Assembly (NCBI RefSeq): GCF_013410745.1
Contig: NZ_JACCFY010000001.1
Coordinates: 2,542,001-2,606,000, forward strand
Direction of reading: 5' to 3'
DNA: 64,000 nucleotides
Origin: Nesterenkonia xinjiangensis
GTDB lineage: Bacteria > Actinomycetota > Actinomycetes > Actinomycetales > Micrococcaceae
Positions 8,277-16,523 of the stretch are shown piece by piece. Positions within the stretch are counted from its first letter, which is position 1, and every line of letters begins with the position of its first letter. Position numbers and translations under genes: made by a program. Under the pieces are notes generated by a model, which did not search any database, was not told the origin of the DNA, and saw only the letters and a list, made by a program, of their open reading frames with translations.

Positions 8277-9092
8277 ATGCCCACGTCCGTCACGCGCCGT
8301 CCCCTCACTGATCGTCGTTCCGCCAGGCCCCGCGCCGGCTGGCTCGTCGCGCTGTGTCTCGTGATCACCGTGGCGGCAGGTGTCGTGGTCTTCGCAGCAG
8401 CCTGGATCGTGGGAGGGCGCACGGCCGCCCAGCCTGACTCCGTGGAGTCCTTGCTGCCCACCGAGGGGCGCGCCTCCGTGCCCTCGGCCGTCCCTGCGCC
8501 GGCCGGAGCGTCCGAGCCGCAGATCCGGGCCGACGGCACCGCGCAGCTGCCTGGAGCAGTCGAGCGGACCACTGTCCACGAGGTCGATGTGGCCAGCCTG
8601 GACAAGCTCAAGCCGCTGGGCTGGACGGTCGGTCACCTGGTGGACTTCGGATTCGGGTTCGACCCCGAGCACGTCGAGACCGCCGTGGTCGACGGCGTAC
8701 GGACCGTGGAGCTGCAGCTCTCCGAGGGAGGCGAGTACATCAGCATCGCGGAGACCCGCCCGGAGGGTGAGGCCGTCGAGCTCACCACGCTGGACGAGAA
8801 GTTCACCGAGATCCTCGATGACGAGAAGGTGGAGCATCAGCAGGTCACGCTGAGCACCGGCGAGGACTGCGACATCTACGTGGCCCGCCAGGATGACCGC
8901 TGGACAGCGACGGTGGAGTCGGCCGGAGTGCAGTACGTGATCACCTCGAACCTCCCGGACTCCGCAGCCCAGCAGGTGGCGGACTGGGTGATGGCCGCCG
9001 ACCGAGCACGGGTGCAGATGCTGCCCGGCTCACCCTCCGGTGTCGACCGTCTGGAACGTGGACTCGACGAGCTGTTCAGGTGGATCGACTGA
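8277..9092 (+). CDS. Membrane-anchored protein with extracytoplasmic domain, at the sigE/rseA locus
   Basis: A 271-residue protein that I cannot assign to a named family. A short basic N-terminus (RRPLTDRRSARPRAG) precedes a single membrane helix (about residues 19-43), a Pro/Ala-rich linker, and a roughly 185-residue acidic extracytoplasmic domain. The end of that domain (VARQDDRWTATVESAGVQYVITSNLP, described here in parts) loosely resembles RseB/MucB-type or anti-sigma-associated domains. It occupies the interval where Mycobacterium has sigE, rseA and htrA, between the O-methyltransferase and tatB, but no sigma factor is present. The ATG at 8277 follows a CAGAAT box by 8 nt, suggesting a leaderless start. 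The next gene, tatB, begins 20 nt downstream. Confidence 0.65.
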   Translation: MPTSVTRRPLTDRRSARPRAGWLVALCLVITVAAGVVVFAAAWIVGGRTAAQPDSVESLLPTEGRASVPSAVPAPAGASEPQIRADGTAQLPGAVERTTVHEVDVASLDKLKPLGWTVGHLVDFGFGFDPEHVETAVVDGVRTVELQLSEGGEYISIAETRPEGEAVELTTLDEKFTEILDDEKVEHQQVTLSTGEDCDIYVARQDDRWTATVESAGVQYVITSNLPDSAAQQVADWVMAADRARVQMLPGSPSGVDRLERGLDELFRWID

Positions 9093-9100
9093 GTTCACGG

Positions 9101-9106
9101 TAGATT
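9101..9106 (+). promoter_or_regulatory. Leaderless -10 box (TAGATT) for tatB
   Basis: TAGATT ends 6 nt before the GTG start at 9113, and no Shine-Dalgarno sequence precedes it. This is the arrangement expected for a leaderless mRNA, and it implies that tatB has its own promoter despite the short gap to the upstream gene. Confidence 0.45.
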
Positions 9107-9112
9107 TGATCT

Positions 9113-9799
9113 GTGCTTGGTATCAACGGTTATGAGCTCATCATCCTGGTGGTGCTCGCTCTGGTCATCCTCGGCCCTGAACGACTGCCGCAGTATGCCC
9201 AGACGCTCGCTGAATGGGTCCGGAAGGCCCGCGGCATGGCCGAGGACGCCAAGCAGCAGTTCAAGGAGGAGACCGGGGCGGACTTCGAGGACGTCGACTG
9301 GAAGAAGTACGACCCGCGTCAGTACGACCCGCGGAGGATCATCCGCGAGGCTCTGGCCGAGGATTTCGAGAGCACCCGCCGCGCCGTCGGAGAGGTCCGC
9401 GACGCCGCACGCATCGAGGCGCCCCGTCTGCCACGCTCAGGGGCCGGACGAGCCGGCGGCCGCCGGTCCGGCCAGGGGCCACGGACAGGATCCTCCGGCA
9501 GTTCCCGCACGGCCTCGAGCGCCGCAGGGTCCGCCCCACGGACCAGCCCGAGCAGAGGCGCCGGCACGGACTCCAGCGCGGCCCAGCGTGCCGGCACCGC
9601 CGGGGCGGCGAAGCGCTCCGATGCTCCGGACCCTCGGGAGGTCTTCGGCTCCCGGGAGCGGGACACGGCTTCCGGAGCCCTGGCCGCCGGACTGGCGGGC
9701 GCCGCCGTCGCCGGCTCTCCGCAGCTCGGGACGGGCGAGGTCGGCGACGAGACTCAGGACGCCCCGCAGCCTGCGCCCTTCGACATCGACGCCACCTGA
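9113..9799 (+). CDS. tatB: Sec-independent (twin-arginine) translocase protein TatB
   Basis: A 228-residue TatB-like component of the twin-arginine translocon, which works with TatC to recognise folded precursors carrying RR signal peptides. The N-terminus MLGINGYELIILVVLALVILGPERLPQYAQTL (given as a region, residues 1-32) is the diagnostic membrane helix, Gly-Pro hinge and start of the amphipathic helix. The region to about residue 100 is charged. The last 120 residues are a low-complexity Gly/Ser/Ala/Arg tail of unknown role. The GTG start lies 6 nt after a TAGATT box. tatA and tatC are not in this window. The location near mrp is typical for Actinobacteria. Confidence 0.9.
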   Translation: MLGINGYELIILVVLALVILGPERLPQYAQTLAEWVRKARGMAEDAKQQFKEETGADFEDVDWKKYDPRQYDPRRIIREALAEDFESTRRAVGEVRDAARIEAPRLPRSGAGRAGGRRSGQGPRTGSSGSSRTASSAAGSAPRTSPSRGAGTDSSAAQRAGTAGAAKRSDAPDPREVFGSRERDTASGALAAGLAGAAVAGSPQLGTGEVGDETQDAPQPAPFDIDAT

Positions 9800-9873
9800 G
9801 ACGACGCCGGTCGCCTGCCGTGTCTCAGGCGGCCCTGGAACCCTGCGGTGACACCTTCGTGAAACATCTCTAG

Positions 9874-9888
9874 GGTGTGATCCACACC
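9874..9888. promoter_or_regulatory. Inverted repeat upstream of the APC permease
   Basis: GGTGTG ATC CACACC is a perfect 6-bp dyad with a 3-nt centre, 46 nt before the permease start, in the 134-nt gap after tatB. The position fits an operator. It shares a TGTGATCCACA core with sites bound by CRP- or GntR-like factors, but no specific regulator can be assigned. Confidence 0.3.
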
Positions 9889-9933
9889 TGAGCGTGTGTG
9901 GCATCACTCGTCGAGGAGACACGGAGGGGCACC

Positions 9934-11382
9934 ATGGATGAGACAGCGACGCCGAGACGGTTCATTCCGTCTCTGGGACGCTTGGAGACGTTCTTCCTCG
10001 GGTTCGGGGCGATGATCGGCTTCGGCTGGATCGTCCTGACCGGGGACTGGCTCACCAGTGCCGGCACGTTCGGGGCGGTCTCGGCGTTCCTGATCGGTGC
10101 GGTCATCATGGCGCTGGTCGGGCTGGTCTATTCGGAGCTGGTCTCGGCCATGCCGCTGGCCGGTGGTGAGCACAACTACCTGCTGCGCGGCTTCGATCCC
10201 CGAGTGGCGATGCTGGGCTCCTGGGGGATCGTCGGAGGCTACGTCACGGTGGTGGCCTTCGAAGCGGTGGCCATCCCGCGGACGGTGGCCTACATCTTTC
10301 CGCAGGTCCATCAGATTCCGCTGTGGACCATCGCCGACTCCCAGGTGCACCTGACCTGGGCGCTGATCGGATCCGGTACAGCGGTGCTGCTGACCTGGCT
10401 GAACATCCGCGGCATCAAGCAGGCCAGTCTCTTCCAGACCTCGGTGATCATGTTCGTGGTGGTCGTCGCCGTGGTCATGCTCGCCGCTGCGCTGTTCGGC
10501 GGGGAGCCCTCGAATGCTGAGCCGCTGTTCACGGGAGGGTCAGCCGGGATCATCGCCGTGCTGGTGATGGTGCCCTTCCTGTTCGTCGGCTTCGACGTCA
10601 TCCCGCAGTCCGCTGAGGAGGTCAAGCTGCCGCCGCAGAAGATCGGGCGGCTGGTGGTCTTCTCCGTGCTGGCCGCCGCGGCCTTCTACGTCCTCATCGT
10701 GCTGACCACCTCGGTGGCGCTGCCCGCCGACGAGATGGGCGACTTCGACCTCGCCACCGCTGACGCCATGACCGTGCTGATGGGAGCTCAGTTCTGGGGG
10801 AACATCGTGGTGGCCGGTGGGCTGGCCGGCCTGCTCACCTCCTGGAACGCCTTCCTGATCGGCGCCTCCCGGCTCATCTGGGCGATGGCGAACTCGGGGA
10901 TGCTGCCCGCCTGGTTCGCCACGCTGCATGCCCGCAACGGCACACCGGTCAACGCGCTGCTCTTCATCGGAGGCCTTTCGGTGATCGCCCCGTTCTTCGG
11001 GGAGGCGATGCTGGTGTGGCTGGTGGACTCCGGCTCACCGAGCATCGTCATCACCTACCTGCTGGTGGCCGTGGTGTTCCTGGTGCTGCGGCGCCGGGAA
11101 CCCGAGATGCCCCGGCCCATGCGGGTGGGCGGCCGCTCCGAGGTCGGCGGTCTCGTCGTGGGAGTGAGCGCCGTGGTCGCTTCCGCGGCGATGCTGATCC
11201 TGTACCTGCCGGGGATGCCGGCCTTCCTGGAGCCGCAGCCCTGGCTCATGTTCGGGCTGTGGTGGCTGCTGGGGATCACCTTCGCGCTGCGCCTGCCGGG
11301 CGGGGTGAAGCCCGGTGCCCGCGCCGAGGAGGACCTGCTGGCCGCGATCTCGGTGCGCCGCCGTCGTCGCAGGGCCCCGTGA
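9934..11382 (+). CDS. APC superfamily amino acid permease
   Basis: A 482-residue cytoplasmic membrane transporter of the amino acid-polyamine-organocation superfamily with about 12 hydrophobic helices. The N-terminal helix carries the APC signature GFGAMIGFGWIV, and helix 2-3 has the typical SELVSAMPLAGGEHNYLLRGF motif. FVGFDVIPQSAEEVKLP in the middle resembles the family's substrate-binding helix 6 region. It is most likely an amino acid or polyamine importer or exchanger, but the substrate cannot be read. The start ATG 9934 has a strong GGAGGGG ribosome site (9923-9929). An upstream dyad may be an operator. The gene ends in a long hairpin shared with the convergent TRAP operon. Confidence 0.88.
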   Translation: MDETATPRRFIPSLGRLETFFLGFGAMIGFGWIVLTGDWLTSAGTFGAVSAFLIGAVIMALVGLVYSELVSAMPLAGGEHNYLLRGFDPRVAMLGSWGIVGGYVTVVAFEAVAIPRTVAYIFPQVHQIPLWTIADSQVHLTWALIGSGTAVLLTWLNIRGIKQASLFQTSVIMFVVVVAVVMLAAALFGGEPSNAEPLFTGGSAGIIAVLVMVPFLFVGFDVIPQSAEEVKLPPQKIGRLVVFSVLAAAAFYVLIVLTTSVALPADEMGDFDLATADAMTVLMGAQFWGNIVVAGGLAGLLTSWNAFLIGASRLIWAMANSGMLPAWFATLHARNGTPVNALLFIGGLSVIAPFFGEAMLVWLVDSGSPSIVITYLLVAVVFLVLRRREPEMPRPMRVGGRSEVGGLVVGVSAVVASAAMLILYLPGMPAFLEPQPWLMFGLWWLLGITFALRLPGGVKPGARAEEDLLAAISVRRRRRRAP

Positions 11383-11399
11383 CCCGGGGATGACCTGAA

Positions 11400-11441
11400 C
11401 CTGGGCCGTGTGCCCTGTGATCCCAGGACACACGGCCCAGG
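11400..11441. terminator. Bidirectional hairpin between APC permease and TRAP operon
   Basis: CCTGGGCCGTGTG (11400-11412) pairs perfectly with CACACGGCCCAGG (11429-11441); after one mismatch, CCTG/CAGG extends the stem inward. It fills the 60-nt gap between two convergent stops, so it can terminate both transcripts. There is no T-tract on either side. Confidence 0.65.
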
Positions 11442-11442
11442 A

Positions 11443-13524
11443 TCAGATCGCGCGGATGCTCAGCTTCCCGGCGCTCCGGGCCTTGAGCAGCTGCACGCCC
11501 AGCACCGCCACCACCAGCACCGCGCCGACGACGTCGTAGAGGATGTCGGCCGAGAGCATCATCACCGCGCCCACAGCCAGCACGATCCGCAGGTACCAGG
11601 CCATCGGCACCATGAAGTGGCCCTCCAGCGCCACGCCCAGCAGCAGCACGGCCAGCAGGGCGGAGGCGACGACGGTGACGCCGGTGATCAGGTCGACGTC
11701 GCGCAGGAGCAGATCCGGGTTGTAGACGAACATGTACGGGATGACGAAGCCGGCCGACGCCAGTTTGAATGCCGCGCCGCCTGTGGCCATCGGCTTGCCG
11801 CCGCTGATCCCGGAGGCCGCGAAGGCCGCCAGCGCCACCGGGGGAGTGATGTTGGCGAACAGGCCGAAGTAGAACACGAACAGATGCGCCACCAGCGGCT
11901 CCACCCCGAGGGTGGTCAGGGCCGGGGCCGCCATGGTGGCGGTGACGATGTAGGCAGGGATCGACGGGAGCCCCATCCCGAGCACCAGGCAGGCCAGCAT
12001 CGTCATCACCAGGGTCCAGAACAGCACCCCTCCGGAGAGCTGCACGATGGCTGAGGCCAGGGTCACACCGAATCCGGAGATGGTCACCACGCCGACGATC
12101 ACACCCACTGAGGCGCAGGCCACCGCCACGCCCAGCGCGGAGCGGGTGCCGTCCTCCAGGGCCTGCAGGAGGTCTCGGAGGCTCATCCGGCTGGTGCGCC
12201 ACAGCATCGCCACGGCGATGGTGACCAGGATGGTCAGGAACGCCGAGTAGAGGATCGTCCGGCCGGAGAAGAACAGCATGTAGAGCAGGAACACCAGGGG
12301 GAGCATCAGATGCCCGCGCTCCTTGAGCACCCCGAGCACATCGGGCAGGTTCTCCTTGGCGATGCCTTTCAGACCCATGCGCGTGGCACGCAGGTGGATC
12401 TGCGCGATGAGGCTGACGTAGTACAGCAGAGCGGGCACGATCGCCGCCAGGGCGACCGTGGTGTAGGGGACTCCGATGGTCTCGGCCATGATGAACGCCG
12501 CCGCCCCCATGATCGGCGGCAGCACCTGGCCGCCCACAGAGGCGCTGGACTCGACGGCCCCGGCGAAGTTGCGGCTGTAGCCGATCTTCTTCATCAGCGG
12601 AATGGTGAAGGCCCCGGTGGAGACCACGTTGGCGATGGCCGACCCGTTGATCGAGCCCATGAACCCCGAGGCCAGAGTGGCGACCTTCGCGGGGCCTCCG
12701 CGGCTCTGACCGGCGATCGCCAGGGCGAGGTCGTTGAACATCTGGCTCATCCCGGACTTCGCCAGGAAGGCTCCGAAGAGGATGAACAGGAAGATGTAGG
12801 TGGAGGAGACCCCGATCGCGGTGCCGAAGACTCCCTCGGTGGTGGCGAAGAACTGATAGGCCAGTGTGTCCCAGTCATAGCCGCGATGCCGCAGCAGGCC
12901 GGGCAGCTCTCGGCCGTACATGCCGAACAGGACGAACAGCAGTGCCAGGATCGGCAGTGCCCAGCCCGTCACGCGGCGTGCGGCCTCCAGCACCAGCACC
13001 ACCAGCAGGCTGGCCACGGCGATGTCGGCGGCGGTGAACCGCCCTGCCTGCAGCACCACGTCTTCGTAGTTCAGCCAGATGTAGAGCCAAGGCACCAGCG
13101 AGGCGATCGCCAGCACGGCGTCGGGGATGCGCCACCACTGCGAGGTGGCGCGTGCCGACGGCGGGTAGAGCATGAAGACCAGGAACAGGATCAGACTGAC
13201 GTGCAGCGAACGGTGGATCAGGGTCGGGGGTGCGCCGAAGTAGGCCGTGTAGAGGTGATAGAGCGCGGTGAAGACCGCCACCGCGCTGATCAGCAGGGCC
13301 AATGGACGCCATGGCGCCCGTCGGATGCGGGACTCCGCGTCGTACTTCGAGACCGCCTCGGCCGCCTCCTGCTCCAGCACCTGCCGTTCCGACTCCGAAT
13401 CCGGGATCAGCTCCAGTGTTCCGTCGGCGCCGAGAGGAAGGTCGGAGTCGGCGGCGGTGGTCCGCGCATCCTTCGTGTCGCGGGAGGTGCCGTCGTCGTC
13501 GGAGGTCTTCTTCTCCTTGATCAT
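11443..13524 (-). CDS. TRAP transporter fused permease (DctQM, TAXI-associated)
   Basis: A 693-residue fused small-plus-large TRAP permease that moves a solute inward with a sodium or proton gradient, fed by the TAXI binding protein encoded upstream. About 65 acidic cytoplasmic residues precede some 16-18 membrane helices. Large-subunit hallmarks include FGAFLAKSGMSQMFNDLALAI, GSINGSAIANVVSTGAFTIP and SASVGGQVLPPIMGAAAF. The start at 13524 (MIKEKK) is chosen because it overlaps the DUF1850 stop in ATGA; a longer reading would run far into that gene. It ends 2 nt from a hairpin that also serves the convergent permease. TAXI substrates are often dicarboxylates or glutamate, but none can be assigned here. 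Confidence 0.92.
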   Translation of the reverse strand: MIKEKKTSDDDGTSRDTKDARTTAADSDLPLGADGTLELIPDSESERQVLEQEAAEAVSKYDAESRIRRAPWRPLALLISAVAVFTALYHLYTAYFGAPPTLIHRSLHVSLILFLVFMLYPPSARATSQWWRIPDAVLAIASLVPWLYIWLNYEDVVLQAGRFTAADIAVASLLVVLVLEAARRVTGWALPILALLFVLFGMYGRELPGLLRHRGYDWDTLAYQFFATTEGVFGTAIGVSSTYIFLFILFGAFLAKSGMSQMFNDLALAIAGQSRGGPAKVATLASGFMGSINGSAIANVVSTGAFTIPLMKKIGYSRNFAGAVESSASVGGQVLPPIMGAAAFIMAETIGVPYTTVALAAIVPALLYYVSLIAQIHLRATRMGLKGIAKENLPDVLGVLKERGHLMLPLVFLLYMLFFSGRTILYSAFLTILVTIAVAMLWRTSRMSLRDLLQALEDGTRSALGVAVACASVGVIVGVVTISGFGVTLASAIVQLSGGVLFWTLVMTMLACLVLGMGLPSIPAYIVTATMAAPALTTLGVEPLVAHLFVFYFGLFANITPPVALAAFAASGISGGKPMATGGAAFKLASAGFVIPYMFVYNPDLLLRDVDLITGVTVVASALLAVLLLGVALEGHFMVPMAWYLRIVLAVGAVMMLSADILYDVVGAVLVVAVLGVQLLKARSAGKLSIRAI

Positions 13525-14036
13525 CCTGGCCTCAGTTCTAGGGGTTCGCTGTCGGGAAGCTCTCGGGCGTCGATGAGTCCGGTGTCGCCGTCGACGCCGA
13601 TGCGGTAGTCCACCCGGTGGGAATGGATCCAACGGATCGCCTCGAAGGCACGATCGATGTCCTCGATGACGACTGTGCCGTCCTGGATGCTGACCGTGCC
13701 CTCATCCAGGGGCATCCCCGCGCCATATTCTTCGAACTCGGTGCGCACCAGCATCAGGGTGTCTCCGTCGACTCGGTAGCTGTCGGTCCATCGCGAACGC
13801 TCGATGGAGTGCACCCACGAGTGGGTGATGATCGAGCCGATCTCCACCGGCACGGAGGCGTAGACCTCCTCGGTGCGCTGGTGGCGGCAGATCAGGCGGC
13901 TCCCGCTGCCGCAGCCGACCAGCAGCAGGGGCGAGGTGAGCGCGACGGCGGCTGCCGCACCGGCATGGGTGAGCAGCCGCCGCCGTGTCAGGTCCTCAGG
14001 GAGGTCACTCGTCGTCGGTCTCGTCCTCCGCGTCAT
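13521..14036 (-). CDS. DUF1850 domain lipoprotein of the TAXI-TRAP operon
   Basis: A 171-residue DUF1850 protein, a family almost always encoded between TAXI binding proteins and their fused permeases; its role is unknown. The N-terminus has a twin-arginine-like TRRRLLTHAGAAAAVAL segment followed by the lipobox LLLVGC, so it is probably a lipoprotein, possibly exported by Tat. The DUF1850 core is ITHSWVHSIERSRWTDSYRV and EFEEYGAGMP. The start at 14036 overlaps the TAXI gene by 32 nt and is only the most plausible ATG; a shorter start nearer the RRR motif is possible. Its stop overlaps the permease start in ATGA. Confidence 0.8.
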   Translation of the reverse strand: MTRRTRPTTSDLPEDLTRRRLLTHAGAAAAVALTSPLLLVGCGSGSRLICRHQRTEEVYASVPVEIGSIITHSWVHSIERSRWTDSYRVDGDTLMLVRTEFEEYGAGMPLDEGTVSIQDGTVVIEDIDRAFEAIRWIHSHRVDYRIGVDGDTGLIDARELPDSEPLELRPG

Positions 14037-15075
14037 CCTCGGAGTCGGCGTCCTCGGCGTCGGCGTCGGCGTCGGTGTCCACACCCTGCTCCTCGAAGTA
14101 CTGCTCGGCTCCGGGGTGCAGCGGCACGACCAGTCCTTCGGTGGCCGTCTCGAGGGTGATGCTCTCCGCCTCTGCATGGGAGGCATGCAGTCGGTCGATG
14201 TTGTCGAAGATGGCGGCGGTGACGTCATGGACCGCTTCCTCGCTCATCTCGGAGGAGACCAGCAGGTGATTGGTGACGCTGACCGTCTCCACGTCCTCAT
14301 CGTCCTCGTAGGTGCCGGCCGGGATGATGTTCTCCCCGAAGAACTCGTACTCGGCGAGCAGGTTCTCCCGGCCCTCCCCGTCGATCGGGACGGTGACGAA
14401 GTCGGTGTTCGTCGCCAGCTCGGTCAGCGAGGGATTGGGCAGGCCCGAGGTGGCGAAGAGCGCGTCGATGTGGCCGTTGGCCATCTGATCCGTGGCCTCC
14501 GCGTAGGAGAGGTAGTCCTCGTTGATGTCGTCGTAGGAGAGGTCGTAGGCGCCCAGGACCATCTGCGCGTTGAGCTCCACCCCGGACCCCACGTCGCCGA
14601 CGGCGACATTGGCGCCCTCGAGGTCCTCCACCGACTCGATGCCCGCATCGGCGCGGGCGATGAGCTGCACGGTGTTGGGGTACATGGTCATGATGGCCAG
14701 GAGGCCCTCGCGCGGGTCGTCCTCGAAGGGGCCGGTGCCCTCGAGGGCCTGGACGGTCGCGTCACCCATGGTGAAGGCGATCTCGGCGTTGCCGTCGGTG
14801 AGCAGGTTGATGTTCTCTGCGGAGGCGCCGGTGGCCTGCACGGAGGTGTCGGCCCCCAGCTCGTCGGCGAGCAGATCCGCCATGGTGGCGCCGATCTGGT
14901 AGTAGACGCCCGAAGAGCCGCCGGTGGCGATGGTCAGGAAGTCGGCGTCCTGGCTGCCGACCTCCTCCCCGCCCTCCGCGGCGGAGTCGCCGTCGTCGCC
15001 GCAGGCGGTCAGCAGCAGTGCTGAAGCCGCCAGCGCGGCTCCCGCAGTGCGGGCTCGTGCATGGGTGCGGATCAT
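14005..15075 (-). CDS. TAXI family TRAP transporter solute-binding lipoprotein
   Basis: A 356-residue periplasmic-type binding protein that captures the substrate for the TRAP permease downstream. A signal peptide with lipobox LLLTAC near residue 25 is followed by an acidic linker, then the TAXI signature IATGGSSGVYYQIGATMADLL. Q-A-T-G-A-S-A-E-N and the FTMGDATVQALEGTGPF region are also typical. The C-terminal 35 residues are almost entirely Asp/Glu with Ala. ATG 15075 is supported by GGGAG about 7 nt upstream on the minus strand; an in-frame ATG at 15093 is less likely. It is the first gene of a three-gene operon. A 14-bp tandem repeat lies about 105 nt upstream. Confidence 0.92.
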   Translation of the reverse strand: MIRTHARARTAGAALAASALLLTACGDDGDSAAEGGEEVGSQDADFLTIATGGSSGVYYQIGATMADLLADELGADTSVQATGASAENINLLTDGNAEIAFTMGDATVQALEGTGPFEDDPREGLLAIMTMYPNTVQLIARADAGIESVEDLEGANVAVGDVGSGVELNAQMVLGAYDLSYDDINEDYLSYAEATDQMANGHIDALFATSGLPNPSLTELATNTDFVTVPIDGEGRENLLAEYEFFGENIIPAGTYEDDEDVETVSVTNHLLVSSEMSEEAVHDVTAAIFDNIDRLHASHAEAESITLETATEGLVVPLHPGAEQYFEEQGVDTDADADAEDADSEDDAEDETDDE

Positions 15076-15180
15076 GATGTTCTCCCTCGTCATTCTGCAG
15101 TGCTGATGCCGTGCGGAGCACGCAGTGCCGTGACGCACAGCACCATACTAAGTGAGGGGTATCACCGGATGTGCCAGGCC

Positions 15181-15287
15181 GACCCGATCAGGCCGACCCG
15201 ATCAGGCCGACCCGATCAGGCCGGGCCGATCAGGCCGACCCGATCAGGCCGGGCCGATCAGGCCGACCCGATCAGGCCGGGCCGAAG
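15181..15287. repeat. 14-bp tandem repeat overlapping the 3' end of mrp
   Basis: Seven full 14-bp units plus a partial eighth run from 15181. Units are GACCCGATCAGGCC (A) or GGGCCGATCAGGCC (B) in the order A-A-A-B-A-B-A-B(partial). Each contains a GATC flanked by GGCC-like arms and could fold as a short hairpin. On the minus strand the repeat begins within the last codons and TGA of mrp and continues into the gap before the TAXI gene. The exact homogeneity suggests recent expansion by slippage. Confidence 0.9.
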
Positions 15288-16402
15288 GGCAGACGGCGCT
15301 CGGCGAGGCTGCGGGGACGGCGGGCCATCCGGGAGGCGATCTCGCGCAGCGCGAACCCGGAGGGGGAGTCCGGCGCGGAGAGCACCACCGGAGCGCCGTC
15401 GTCGCCGGCCTGCCGCAGGCGGGTGTCCAAGGGGACGCTGCCCAGCAGCGGGACCGAGATCTCGAGCTGTTCGGTGAGCCTGTCGGCGACGATCTGCCCG
15501 CCGCCGGTGCCGAAGAGGTCCAGGGTCGTGCCGTCGGGCAGCGTCATCGGACCCATGTTCTCCACCACTCCGGTCACCTTCTGCTCGGTCTGGGTGCTCA
15601 GCCCTCCGGCGCGTTCGGCGATGGTCGAGGCGGCCGCCTGCGGAGTGGTGACCACCAGCAGCTCGGAGCCGGGCAGCAGCTGCGCCACCGAGATGGCGAT
15701 GTCCCCGGTGCCCGGAGGAAGGTCCAGCAGCAGCACGTCGAGGTCGCCGAAATGCACATCGGTGAGGAACTGCTCGACCGCCCGGTGCAGCATCGGTCCG
15801 CGCCAGGCCACGGCCTGGTTGCCGTCGAGGAACATACCGATCGAGATCGTCTTCACCCCATGCGCGACCGGAGGCAGGATCATCTCGTCCAGGCGGGTGG
15901 GCTTGTCGGTGATGCCCATCAGGCCCGGCACGGAGAACCCGTGGATGTCGGCGTCGATGAGTCCGACCTTCAGGCCCTCCGCGGCCAGCGCGCAGGCGAG
16001 GTTGACCGTCACTGTCGACTTCCCGACCCCGCCCTTGCCGGAGGCGACCGCGTAGACGCGGGTCAGGCTGTCCGGCTGCGCGAAGCGGTTGATGCGCCCG
16101 GACTCGCCGCCGCGCAGCTGGTCCTTCAGCTCCGCGCGCTCCTCGGGGGTCATCACTCCCAGCTCCACCGATGCGGTGGTCACGCCCTCGGCGCGCACTG
16201 CGGCGGCGGTGACGTCATCGATGATCCGGCTGCGCATCGGACAGCCCTCGATGGTCAGTTTGATGCGGATCTCGGCCGCGCCGGCCTCGTCGACGTGGAT
16301 CGCCCCGACCATGCCCAGCTGCGTGATCGGGAGCCGGATCTCCGGGTCGAGCACCTCGGAGAGTCGGGTGCGGATGCGCTCGATGACGGGGGATTCAGAC
16401 AC
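15272..16402 (-). CDS. mrp: Mrp/NBP35 family iron-sulfur carrier ATPase
   Basis: A 376-residue P-loop ATPase of the Mrp/ApbC family, thought to carry or insert Fe-S clusters. Residues 1-95 form a MIP18 (DUF59) domain with LDPEIRLPITQLGMV and the conserved GCP motif. The ATPase has the deviant Walker A SGKGGVGKST, the switch motif DIHGFSVP and Walker B VLLLDLPPGTGD. The region after VVENMG has DGTTLDLFGTGGG instead of a CxxC cluster motif, as I recall for other actinobacterial Mrp proteins. The GTG start lies 6 nt after a minus-strand TAGACT box (16409-16414), implying a leaderless mRNA. Its stop codon sits inside the 14-bp repeat array. Confidence 0.9.
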   Translation of the reverse strand: MSESPVIERIRTRLSEVLDPEIRLPITQLGMVGAIHVDEAGAAEIRIKLTIEGCPMRSRIIDDVTAAAVRAEGVTTASVELGVMTPEERAELKDQLRGGESGRINRFAQPDSLTRVYAVASGKGGVGKSTVTVNLACALAAEGLKVGLIDADIHGFSVPGLMGITDKPTRLDEMILPPVAHGVKTISIGMFLDGNQAVAWRGPMLHRAVEQFLTDVHFGDLDVLLLDLPPGTGDIAISVAQLLPGSELLVVTTPQAAASTIAERAGGLSTQTEQKVTGVVENMGPMTLPDGTTLDLFGTGGGQIVADRLTEQLEISVPLLGSVPLDTRLRQAGDDGAPVVLSAPDSPSGFALREIASRMARRPRSLAERRLPFGPA

Positions 16403-16408
16403 CCCACC

Positions 16409-16414
16409 AGTCTA
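16409..16414 (-). promoter_or_regulatory. Leaderless -10 box (TAGACT) for mrp
   Basis: On the minus strand TAGACT ends 6 nt before the GTG at 16402, and no Shine-Dalgarno sequence is present. The arrangement decides the GTG start of mrp. Confidence 0.5.
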
Positions 16415-16523
16415 GGGGCGCGAGGGGGCTCCCGTGCCGGGATATCGTCCTCGAAGAGTGCGCCCAGTGCGAACGTCGCGCCGCTGAGCCTGCACGACGT
16501 CGGAGAGCGGGCAGAATGGTGCC

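Noticed and set aside
9874-9888. A definite CRP/GlxR site upstream of the APC permease
   Set aside because: Only half of the TGTGA-N6-TCACA consensus is matched; retained only as an unspecified inverted repeat.
12310-13608. A 432-codon frame antisense to the TRAP permease, and similar ones at 17943-19631, 21140-22651, 30833-33274 and 47436-49859
   Set aside because: All mirror well-supported genes on the other strand, show Gln/His/Arg/Gly-rich shadow composition, and have no recognisable motifs.
13985-14040. Runs of GTC/GTCCTC repeats at the end of the TAXI gene as a microsatellite
   Set aside because: They are the codons of an Asp/Glu-rich C-terminal tail and need no separate explanation.
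15181-15287. CRISPR-like array
   Set aside because: The units are contiguous 14-bp repeats without spacers and there are no cas genes nearby; this is a simple tandem repeat.
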